Source: Dichomitus squalens LYAD-421 SS1 (Eukaryota > Basidiomycota > Agaricomycetes > Polyporales > Polyporaceae). Taken from it: a stretch of DNA of 64,000 nt. The first letter of the stretch is position 1, and each line of letters opens with the position of its first letter. Below, in pieces: positions 23,243-33,848 of the stretch. The stretch spans positions 470,494-534,493 of the forward strand of contig NW_006766883.1 in NCBI RefSeq assembly GCF_000275845.1, given 5' to 3'. The notes beneath the pieces are model-generated. The model was not told the DNA's origin, searched no databases, and saw only the letters and a program-made list of their open reading frames with translations. Position numbers and translations under genes: made by a program.

Positions 23243-23715
23243 CGCGTTACAAGATGGCAGCTATCGAGACCGCATACCTTCTCCTGTCTTATATACTGGT
23301 AACAGTACCAAGAAAGCGTACCTTCGCGACGGACTACACGTCGGGCGGTAAGTGATATTGCTGCAGCATGGTACGGTGTCAGAGCGGAAAAGGCCCGGAT
23401 AATCAGCGGACGAGATTGATGACCACCATCGCCGACACGAGGGTCTGACGAAGGACGCCGCGGTTGTACCAGAGGCCGACCGTGCAATTGTCGGGGTTCG
23501 CGGTCTACGTGATAGGCCATAGAACGTGATGCTGCCGCATTCGCGAGCGCGTCGGGGTCACGAGTCGTCTCGAGCACGATGCAACGGTGTGATTCGGGCT
23601 ACCTCTGCCAGCCCGACAACCTACAAAGATTCCGAGAGTTCCTGTGCATATAGTAGTAGGGGAAGATATATCCTGCTATTAGAGTAAGTAAGATAGTCCC
23701 GGCAGATGAACGATA
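23243..23715 (-). promoter_or_regulatory. upstream region of the beta-glucosidase gene
   Basis: This 473-bp region lies between the GH3 start and the stop of the OSBP gene upstream on the same strand. It holds a good TATA box (separate entry). I looked for CreA-type SYGGRG sites and saw no convincing pair. Confidence 0.55.
23288..23295 (-). promoter_or_regulatory. TATA box of the GH3 gene
   Basis: TATATAAG on the minus strand lies 46-53 bp upstream of the GH3 start codon. A strict TATA box fits an inducible secreted-enzyme gene, and the spacing implies a very short 5' leader. Confidence 0.6.
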
Positions 23716-26403
23716 TCACCAGAGGGGTTCAATGTCCGCCCAGCCCTTCTGTCTATGCTCCCAGTAGCCTCCGGCATATATCCACTCTTCTCCGACCTGC
23801 TTGAACCACCTAGGAGAGCGCTCTCGTCCCTCCTGGCGTCGCTGCCGCTGCAGGTCCTCTATACGTTGCTTCTCCTGCTCTGCAGTGTCGAGGTCGCCTT
23901 CCTCAAGCGCCCGCACATCCGGACGGTAGCGCGAGTCCGTCGGTGGTAAGTAGCCCTTGAGGTCGGGCGTAATCTCGTTTAGCGTGATGCCGAAGTAGGT
24001 GAATCCATAGCATTCGGCCACATTCTTGGGGAAGGGATTGATTCGCCAGAGCACGTGGAGGTGCGACGAATCGATCTTCCGCGCCATTTGCTCGTCCCAT
24101 TTGCCCTCTAAGCCGGCGACGACGCTCCCGGAGGACGATGTTACTGTGCCGACAACAACATTCGCCGGACCCCAGTAGCCACCCTCCTTGAAGTCGAGAG
24201 CACAGGCCGCGCCACTCGTCGTGTTCTTGACTGTCATCTTGCCACAGTGCTCGAGGTATTTGGTACCCATCATGAGGTTCCGAATGAATGACGAAGGTCG
24301 GTTCCTGGGAACGCATGTTCGATTCCAATTTTTCATGTCTCCTGTATGATTTCATACGCACCATTCATAATGCTCTTCTCCAAGTTTGAGATGTATGGTG
24401 CCCTGAGGAATGATCTCCATACTTTTGCCTGCACAGAAAGTTCGGTCTATCTCCGGCAGCGATGACAAAAGGAAAAGGCCTTACCCCAGAACTTCGTCTT
24501 CCCCGTGGAGGTAGCGTAGAGTTCCCAACCTTCTCCTTCCGCGTGCCAGGCAAGGATGACCGGGTTGTGGCAGACTTTCTCCGCGATGAAGTGCATCCGA
24601 GGGTCCTCAAAAGTCTCCGCAAGCATCGGATTGCTAGTAAACGAAATATCAGCACAAGCACCTATCTCAAAGAGCGTGATATACTCACAATCCCTTCCGG
24701 CCAGTACGATGCCGGGTGTTGGCGTAGGTAGATACTGCAAAAGCCGCGACATAGCATATACGCTCAACAGGGTCCGTGGCCTGCACCGCCTGTGACAGTA
24801 GGTCGTGGTATTCCAGCTCCTCGGCAATCTTCTGCAGCATCGTGAGGGGCTCGTTGAAAGTCACGGGTAACGCCACTTTCGATAGATCCTATCGCCTTCG
24901 TTAGAATGCCGGATGGAGATACGTCGCCGGAAGAACTCGCCTTCCCGACATTCTTCTTCAGAACAGTGAACAAGCTACCTTCGTCTCCTACCGGCCCAGA
25001 TGGCAAAGCCGTCCTGCGCTGAACAACCGCATGTTCTTCCGCAGCAGGCTTCGGAGGCTCTGCCTCGGATTCCGAGTCCGTTTCCGCGCCAGTGCTCGAA
25101 CCGGCATCCGTCACGTCCGTCATATCAGTCATGTCGGTGCGCTCCGTGAGCCTGGAATCTGTCGTGAATACCTTGTCTTGGGACTCCTCTGGCGGAGTGA
25201 TGTCCAAGATGTATTCTTCAGGCCCGTCGTACTCCGGGGCATCGAACCACACACTGCCGTCTCCGCTATGAGAGCTGAATAGAGATTGGCGGTTTTTACC
25301 CCCCGTAGCTGTCGACGGCGTGTGCACTTCGTCATCTTCTTCGGTGGTGATAGGCAGTGGCGAACTGGCGAGATTTGAGAAACTGGTGGTATCGATGGTG
25401 CCTGGGTATGTTTGGAAGGTCTTCGTGAGTGCGGAATGCTGATTCTTGAGTTGGCCGACAGCAGTCGATATGCGGCTGAGCAGCTCAGCCTGAGGAGGAG
25501 AAGGTGCGACGGATTCGGGTATGCTCAAGTTCGACGGATCGTGGTTGTGTCCTGGTGCACAATTGGCGAAGGCAAACCCCCAGGAATATAGATTGTACAC
25601 ACCTTTCTTGAACAACCCAAGCACGCCATGGTCCTTGCCGGACTCCGACTTCGTGCGCATCCCGCTATGCCGCTTGCGTCTGGTCTCGTCCTCCAAAAGG
25701 GCTGAGAGCGCGCTGTCGAGTTCCGCAATGGTCTGTGATATGGAGGGCCATGTCAGTCCCTCCCTACAGCCGTGTAGTTACGACGCACGTTGCCGATCTC
25801 GTCTATCAAGATGTTCGCGCGGCTGTACTGGAGCCCTCCGCGTGCAGCCGAACGCGCGAGAGATGACCGCCGCGACTTGGGCATCTCCTGTGCCAGTATC
25901 CGCCTGCGCCCGGTGTCACTGTCAACTCGGCGCGGATGTGCAACGGCGCGCAGCCAGCGGGGGCAGGGCTCACCGGAACGCCCCCATCCACATTTCAAAG
26001 TCCTGCACGCTCAGACATTTGATGTGAAAGGTGGCGCTGTTGGAGTCGACGTGGATGTCCTTCCTGCCCGGGGCGGTTGAGATGGCCGCCTGGCTAAGCA
26101 GCACCTGGTCCCGGGCGGGTTGACCAGGTTCGAACGAGTACGATAGCAGGCCATTCTGGTGCAGGGTGAAATATCGACGTGCAAAACCTTGGAATGGCTC
26201 AGAGAAGGAGATCGCAACGACTGATCCATGAACACACCTTGCATCCTCTTCCGCCGCTTTTTGAGCACCCATCCTTCGCAGATGACACCTGGCGATGCAA
26301 CTTGCGGCGTGATGGGTCTTCCTGGAGCCGTAGAAACCAAAGACGCATTGACAAGTCGCGCTCCACTCTCGTGTCCGTGCGCGCGGTTCTGTGCTTGTGA
26401 CAT
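23716..26403 (-). CDS. oxysterol-binding protein, Osh3-like (PH + FFAT + ORD)
   Basis: This is a lipid-transfer protein of the OSBP/Osh family, acting at ER-plasma membrane contacts. The start at 26403 (MSQAQNRAHGHE; an in-frame ATG lies at 26427) leads to a PH domain (VICEGWVLKKRRKRMQG ... RRYFTLHQNGLLSYSFE ... FHIKCLSVQDFEMWMGAF). A helical region and an acidic Ser-rich region follow, with WFDAPEY resembling an FFAT motif for VAP binding. The ligand-binding ORD starts DLSKVALPVTFNEPLTMLQK and includes AETFEDPRMHFIAEKVCHNP, GKTKFWGKSLEI and KYLEHCGKMTV. It also has the C-terminal RINPFPKNVAECYGFTYF and SRYRPDVRALEEGD. The signature octapeptide EQVSHHPP is altered to EKVCHNPV. No GOLD domain precedes the PH domain, unlike yeast Osh3. 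Confidence 0.88.
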
Positions 26404-26991
26404 GGTGTTGGGCGAAGAAGAGCGCAACGGCGAAGAGGGGAAGTTCCTGGGGGTAAATTATGGGTTCTGTCGAATCACGTAACGAGCGGTGTGTCCGATT
26501 GGTCCCTTAACGCATGTTTGAAACAAATCGAGAGATATATATGAGCGGCGGAGCCCGTAGAGGAGAGGTAAGAGGGAGAACACGACGGATAGAGACGTCT
26601 GTGGTCGCAGTGCAGCATCCAAGCAGCCGCCTGACACGGAGCGCTCGCTTGGCTTGATGACCTCACCGTCCTCGAACGGGGTCATGTCCGGATGTCCTCC
26701 ACGGACACACCGAGACACGCAGGAGAGTCTGCCCTATATTGGCCCATCTCGCCCAAGGCTTTCCCGTGCTATTCCAACACCGATACTCGTTCAGATAGCT
26801 ACGTTTACGGATGTACAAGTGCAAAAACGAAACAGCGACGAAGGGGAGCGGTAAATTATTGTAAAGCGTGGCCTTAAGTTGACAAAGACGTGGCAATTGA
26901 AGTAAGGGGTAACAGGTTGTCCTCAAGTGACATCAACATCAACGGACAATAGACTAGTCCGCGAAGATAGCGGCAAACGCTCACCACGCAC
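26404..26991. other. intergenic region, no gene seen
   Basis: This 588-bp spacer separates two minus-strand genes and serves as the OSBP promoter and the YPT7 3' region. Short open frames in it show no family resemblance. Confidence 0.55.
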
Positions 26992-27951
<960 letters not shown>

Positions 27952-28194
27952 TATGATGCGGAGTGGTGGCACGAGACAGAGCAGGAACGGGGGGCAGTGA
28001 GGGCCAGGTTCTGGGATATGCGGACGTAACCGCCGTGGCCGTAGACGACACAAGCGCCTCGGGCCCCCAACCGGACCATCTCAGATGACGGGCGCTTGTC
28101 GGCAGCAGTCTAAGGCCCTCGCTCACCTCCGTGCCCTTGCCACGACCATCTCGACCCTCTCCTTCGCAGGCTCCGTGCCTATTCCTTCCTCATC
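27952..28194. promoter_or_regulatory. shared YPT7/ATG16 divergent promoter
   Basis: This 243-bp gap separates two divergent start codons, so the genes must share promoter DNA. No TATA box is obvious on either strand. Confidence 0.55.
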
Positions 28195-29239
28195 ATGGCT
28201 GAGCCGTCCTGGCAAGAAACGTTGCGTCTGCGGCTAGTCGAACGCAACGCGAGGGAGACCGCCTATGCCTCTATCATCGAACAATGTATGTCTTTCCGAC
28301 AGCCTTCTTCCCGCCTGCCTGGTGCAGCAATTTGTCTCTTCGCGCGATTTTGTATCGGGATCTAACGACAATGTGAACGCTGAAAAGACCGCAGATTGGC
28401 GCAACAAACCAAGCTACTGAAAGAGCGCAATGCCTCTCTCCTTCGCGCGATGGGAACTGCCCGGCCCAATCCAAGCAGTTCGACCGTCTTCGTTCCCGGC
28501 ACGGGTGACGAGTGCGTCGCGACTTGTTCTCCGCTCGCTGCACGCCGTCCTGATAGTTTTCTACGTGCAGTAATCCCGTACGGGCTGCGTACATCGCTTC
28601 CCTGGAATCACAAATATCGTCGTTGCGAGACGAGCTGGCGACTGTCTACAAGACTCAAGGTCAGAACGCGCAGAGACTTCTCGCGATGAACGAGACATTG
28701 CGAGAAAAGGAGGAACTGTCGCGACTCGACTCGGAGAGCCTGCGGAAGTCGAGAGATGAGATCGCTGTTCTGCGGAAAAAGGTGGAGCAGCACAACGAGC
28801 TGATGGCGGAGAAGGATCGTACAGCACAGGTGAATCAATCCTTGCACAATTTCACGCGACCGACTCCAGCTCATGAAACACGGCACAGATCCTCCATGAC
28901 GAGATCAATACCCTCCAACTCGAACTCAGCCAGATCGAGGAGCGCAACCAAATACTCACGAAGGACAATGCAAAGCTCTTACAGCGCTGGCTGGACGCAA
29001 AGCAGGCCGAGGTGAACCGTATGAACCAAGCGAACGAGTTCTACGAGGACATGCATTCCCGTCGGCAAGCAGTCATGAACTGGCAAGCAGGGCAGAAGAG
29101 CGAGGATGGGGACGCACCAGCTGCGAACACGAACGGGTCGGGAAACGGGGAGGAGGGGAAGGAGCCGGGAGCCACTCCGACGAAGGATGGGACACCATCT
29201 CAGGCGGAGACGGACGTGAATCTGACACCGAATGGCTGA
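28195..29239 (+). CDS. ATG16: autophagy protein 16 (fungal type)
   Basis: Atg16 binds the Atg12-Atg5 conjugate and directs Atg8 lipidation to the phagophore. The start at 28195 gives MAEPSWQETLRLRLVERN, the amphipathic Atg5-binding helix. Exon 2 continues with RRLAQQTKLLKERNASLL. A long coiled coil follows (SLRDELATVYKTQGQNAQRL, EKEELSRLDSESLRKSRDE, LHDEINTLQLELSQIEERNQ, KLLQRWLDAKQAEVNRMNQA). The tail is polar and Gly/Pro-rich and ends VNLTPNG. There is no WD40 domain, as in other fungi. Length is about 270 residues. Intron positions near 28830-28890 are supported by a clear CAG acceptor. Confidence 0.85.
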
Positions 29240-29836
29240 TAGTCGACGAGTCGGAAGAGTAAGACGTGTGTGTATCCCTTCCACCTCTTTCGTGCTTGCC
29301 TTCTTTGGCCCGTCTCTTACTGTTCGTTGGATACCCTAGTGCTCCAGATATCCTTTGCGTTTGTCCTACCGTGGTATTCGATGTAATCTCTAACGTCCTC
29401 CTTTGCGGTTCTGCTGCTAATTGCTCTCTCCGGACGGATGTATCGTTGTTGTGCGTTATACACCTACTTCTTCTACCTTGACGGTTTCTATCAGAATCCA
29501 GCATCTGCCCGACCATCTGCAAGCCAGGAGTTACTGTGTGATGACGCTGAATGCCAGGTAGCCGCCCCGATCTTCGAAAGCCTTCACATCCCGCCAGAAG
29601 CGGTTGTTCGGTACACGGAGAGTTCAAGTGGGGCAGAAGCTGTCAAGGCTCGCCAGCCTCCGAAGTCGAACAAGCAGTCAAAAGCCGTCCACACGCCAAA
29701 GAGACGGCAGCCTCAGCTTCTCCTTCTGCCCTCAGGTCGACCACATCCTACCATTTTCTCCCCTCTCGTTGCGTGTATTTTCGCTGGACTTGTGATAACA
29801 CACCCTACTAGCTCTACATCCTATCCACCCGTCATT
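29240..29836. other. intergenic region, no gene seen
   Basis: This 597-bp spacer holds the ATG16 3' region and the promoter of the next secreted protein. Open frames in it have no recognisable features. Confidence 0.5.
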
Positions 29837-30731
29837 ATGCGCACGTCAGCACTCGCCCTCGTCGCCGTCGCCGCTCTGACCCCTGCTCTCGTGGGCGGCG
29901 CGCCTTTCCCCGCACCAGGGACGTATAACTCGGACATCTCCACCCAGACCGACACCGGTGCTCCTCCAGAAGACCTGCCCGCCAGTCGCCTTCATCCGTT
30001 CATCGGAGTCAAGCAAACTCGACAGCCACAGCCTGACCATGCGCCATCGTTGTACCAGCACGCCAAGTAAGACTACCATACATTCCTCTCATCATGAATG
30101 GCATCTCACTGGATTTGTTTAGGGTCGAGCCTAGACAAGCCGATGGACTGGCAGCGCTTGCCGGTGACGCCGACAAGGAGACTTCGGGAGCAGTTGATAA
30201 TGATGCTAGCAGTGCCGTCGCGAAGTGCGTTCTAGCCCCTTTCTAACCACTCAAATGGCTCACGGGAGAGATCATCAGTGGCGGCCAGCTCGTCAAGCGC
30301 GTGAGCGACCTCGACACCCTCGGCGGAAATGCACACACCGGGAACAGCGGCGATGTCGATGGCGGCGACGTTGTGAACATGGCGGACAACTTCGGCATGC
30401 CAACCTTTCTCAACATGAACTCGAACAACGCAGGCACAGGCGGGGGCTCTGTGGGGGGTTGCGCTGTCGGCGGACACAGCACCAAGAAGGGTTACGGCGG
30501 CAACGCGTACGCTGGGACCCCCGGACAGGCGATGGGTGGGAACGTCTGGAACTCGGGAGGTATGATGAACGTGGATTCAAGTGCGTGGGATTAAATTGCT
30601 GTCTACCGTCGATTATGCTGACTATTGGGTCCGCTGTAGACAACGCTGGTGCTGCCGGTCTGAGTAAGACTGGTTGTGCCTATGCAGGCAACGTGACCGA
30701 GGCCAACCCCATCACTGCCCCGCAGACGTAG
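29837..30731 (+). CDS. secreted Gly/Asn-rich protein, function unknown
   Basis: I do not recognise a named family. The start at 29837 opens a signal peptide (MRTSALALVAVAALTPALVG). A polar pro-like part with several dibasic sites follows. Then comes a Gly/Asn/Asp-rich region with loosely repeated GNxxTGNSGDVxGGxVVN-like units (LGGNAHTGNSGDVDGGDVVN, GYGGNAYAGTPGQAMGGNV). Two Cys (GCAVGGH and TGCAYAGN) could pair. It ends NPITAPQT. Three short introns are supported by GT..AG signals, including one after the QHAK codons. Gly/Asn-rich secreted proteins of this look recur in Agaricomycetes and may be wall-associated; that is inference. Confidence 0.65.
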
Positions 30732-31576
30732 GCGTGCCGTCATTAGTTCCTCCGGTGGAGCATGCCTTGAGATTCTTCGGCCCATCAATATGAGGATCGC
30801 ATGCGGTAGCTCGTGTAGTCTCTGACAACGACCAGTATACGACGTGTTCATTACATCTCCCAATTCAAGCTCGTCTCTTCTTCGAAATGCTCGGACCACC
30901 TCACATACCACCTTCCCATATCCCCTCGCAGATGATTCGATCAGGTAGCCTACTTCAGAAGGTCGTGACAGGACCGCCTTGGGGTACAGTTCGTGGACAT
31001 ACATCAGCGGTGGGAAAATGCAACAATACCGACCCGGTACGGTTGATGTCGACGACGAGTTCTCCCGTTTCTCCTCACCTGGTCTGGGCGAACCCCCTGA
31101 CGTACCGCGAGGGATCTCTGCATCACCGTAAGGACCCGGCAGCGCTCAAGGTCCACCGGATCATTTCTTAGCTTCCAAAATTCCCTAGTAAACGTACAAT
31201 AGGCGACCAGTGTCCGTCGTTCCTGCCGTCGGGGCCTTCGAATGAAGAGTCGATGTCATACCATATAGGGTCAAAGGTTGAGATATTGGAAGGGTACCAG
31301 GGAAACGCCGAAGCAGCGCAACGAAAGTACGTTAGGTGTATGCACAGCAGCTTAGAGCTTGTCCTGTGGCAAATAGGCTTCGCAAGCCACTGATTACCCG
31401 CGGTCAATACGATACTTGACATGGTAGTGTACAGAGCGGTCCGCTGCTAGAGCTCATCGCACACTCTCTTCCCATGACTATCGTCGATAACTTCAACGGC
31501 GCTCGAAGGCTGGCTTCATGCATGCGCCCAAGGACCCATTCGCCCTGTAATTGGTACCTGGCACTCAGGGAGCTAA
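30732..31576. other. convergent 3' spacer, no gene seen
   Basis: These 845 bp separate the secreted protein (+) and the F-box-like gene (-). Only short, unsupported open frames occur on either strand. Confidence 0.5.
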
Positions 31577-33237
31577 TCAGATGCCCACGGTGCATAATCC
31601 ATGATTCTGAAACGTGGCCCGTGAGCAAATGTTCAGCCAAAGGATGGCAATGCAGAAAGGCTCGCACTCTGTATGGTTGGTCGCAACAGTCGCTTCTCCT
31701 TCGCCTCTTTCCAGCCGGGTGACACGTCTAGCGGCCGCGCGGGGGCCCCCAACCACGACCAATGCCTCCTTCATGAATGGAACAGCCTCGAAGACCCGCT
31801 GCGCATAGTCCAGGGGGTTGAACTCTTCGAGTGAGTGCTCGACTGGGAAAAGGGGAGCAGGAGTGATCGGCGGCTCGAGCGAACCGTCGGGAAGAGTGAG
31901 CCGGGGTCGACCCCGTCTAGGCGTGGGGTTGAGGAAGCGGTTAGGCTCCAGAGTGAGCTCAAAGTGATGCAACGCGAGACTTTGGAGCGAAGGCAAGAGG
32001 TTGTCCTGCGGCAGTGCAAGCGAGAGATGTGTTGAGGTCTCGTCTCATGATCAAGGGAGAAGTCACTCACCATGGATATTTGTATGTCGCTTTCTTCGTA
32101 CTCCGGAGGGATCTCCACGCGCAGTACGAGCTTCCTCAGAAACGAGCAGCCAGGCCGACGGAGGACGGCAGGCAGCTCATCCTCGGTGTCTCCAAAGGGG
32201 TCTCCGCGAATATTCATACGCAGTTCGACAGGCCTCGCACTGTCTACGACGTCCGGCAGGAACTCCAAGTCTTGGTCGGCGATGCGCGGAAAGTACAAAT
32301 GTGGTACCGGACAGGTCAAGCCGAGGAGGTATAGTTCCAGGACAGGCCCACGATACTCTTCAAGGTGTTGCCAGCTCCCATTGACGAGCTGATCCCCTTC
32401 GTTCCGACTGCGAATCTCCCAGAAGACCTCCTCGTGGTCTTCATAAGGGACTGATAGTTCGCAATGGCTCGTGTGAAGCGTGATGTGGGTGAGATTGGGG
32501 AATGCATCGATGTAGGGGCGCAGGAAAGGATAATCGTCCTTCAGGTGGAGCTTCCGCAATCGTGGATACACGGCATGCGGCTGATGAGGGAGCCCCACGT
32601 TACCTTCGTACTCCACGATAAGTTCCTCCAGGGTGGGCGCGAAAGCAGCGAGAACGGACACTGGATGGTAATCGGGTAAATCCTCGGGATCCAACGTGTT
32701 GTAGAAGAATTCGCCATAACGGTCTCCCGGGAAGGAGGGTACCATGCCGAAGTTGAGATACAGCGAGACAAGCTTGGAGCATGACCTCTTCAGCATGTCG
32801 CAAGCGAGCTTGCCTGCATCGTCCGCGTGGAGACGACGAAGGGACGATAGTCCAGAGATCGCGTCGCAGAGATCGGGGTGACCATTGAGAAATTCATCGT
32901 CGGCAGATAAGTGGAGCGACTCCAGATGCGACATGCGCTTGAGGACATAGACAAATTTCTTCGCGACAGCTTGAGAGGGGCGGTCCATTATGAGCGTGAG
33001 TTGGCGCAGATAGCGGAAACGAGTTTGTTTCTCGGCGAGCATGAATCGACAGAAAGAACGAAGTTGTCGCTCCTCCGACAAGAGTACACCGTCTTTGAGG
33101 AGATGCTTTGAGCCTGCGCGATAGAGCGTGGACGAAGTCCGCATCATGCGCGAGATGTGCCTTCTGTCGAAACCACCATAATAAGACATGGTTTGTAGCA
33201 GTATGTCATAGTTCAGCCTTGGCTGACCCGCGGGGTT
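31577..33237 (-). CDS. F-box-like/LRR protein, intact copy
   Basis: This is a member of the large, fast-evolving F-box-like/LRR families of Agaricomycetes, presumed substrate receptors of SCF ubiquitin ligases. The start at 33237 (MNPAGQPRLNYDILLQTMSY) leads into an F-box-like segment (ISRMMRTSSTLYRAGSKHLL). Degenerate leucine-rich repeats follow (LRQLTLIMDRP, MSHLESLHLS, GLSSLRRLHADD, FAPTLEELIVEYEG, FPNLTHITLHTSHC). An intron of about 68 nt near 31990-32055 joins ISM to DNLLPSLQSLALHHFELT. The C-terminus contains AQRVFEAVPFMKEALVVVGG. An ATG at 33261 is an alternative start. A decayed paralogue lies just upstream on the same strand. The substrate is unknown. Confidence 0.75.
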
Positions 33238-33848
33238 CATGACGATGAACTGAGCATTCAAACCACAAGATTAGCGTTGAACAATGGCAAACAGAACGGA
33301 ACCACCTCTTCGCCACAGCCACGAAAAAAATCTGACAACAGCGATGAGGAGGGAGTGGGACGTAGGTTGCAGCGGGCCGTTGCCAGAGGACGGTAGCCGA
33401 CTTGTGCTCAACGATGATGCGTCTTGTTTGATGCTGTTAAGGTCGTACCTGAGCACGCCGCGACAGTACGGTAGTCATCGGTGTTCAGGCTGCAAGCAAA
33501 GTGTTGTCTACCTCCAGGCTCTCGGTCTCTAGAAGTGTTTGTGGCAAGTGCCCCCCCCACTAGGGAGAAGTTACGGTCGCACTGTGCACGCATCTATAGA
33601 GACCGGTAGTGTTGCCGCCAATTCAAGCCAGCCAAGCCAAGCCGGTGGGGCTTGATCAAGTGCAGCAAGCCAGCCGGATCCAGCCGAGCCGGCATCCAGC
33701 TGATTCGTAGCCAGCTGCCTAGCTCGCGCCTAGCTCCAGCTTGATGGGCTGACCGGCTGGCAAGCTACGCACCTTATATGGAACTCAGATGCGCGCAGCT
33801 TTGACTTGTGAGTGTACGGAAGGAGATGGGCCATATATACATTATAAG
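33238..33848. other. spacer between F-box paralogues
   Basis: This 611-bp region has no supportable gene. It contains the AGCC-rich motif cluster at 33624-33771 and presumably the promoter of the intact F-box-like gene. Confidence 0.5.
33624..33771. repeat. AGCC/GGCT-rich motif cluster with inverted arms
   Basis: The stretch is packed with CAAGCC, CAGCC and AGCCGG words on the left and with AGCT, GGCTGG and GCTTGATGGGC on the right. CAAGCCAGCCGG (33666-33677) and CCGGCTGGCAAG (33753-33764) are inverted copies with 10 of 12 matches. It could fold as an imperfect hairpin. Its identity is unknown. Confidence 0.55.

Noticed and set aside
26110..26140. GGTTCGAAC-like word that might be a tRNA B box
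   Set aside because: It lies inside the PH-domain exon of the OSBP gene, and no cloverleaf can be drawn around it.
33624..33771. AGCC cluster as a second MITE
   Set aside because: The inverted arms are only 12 bp with mismatches and no flanking target duplication was found, so it is listed only as a repeat.
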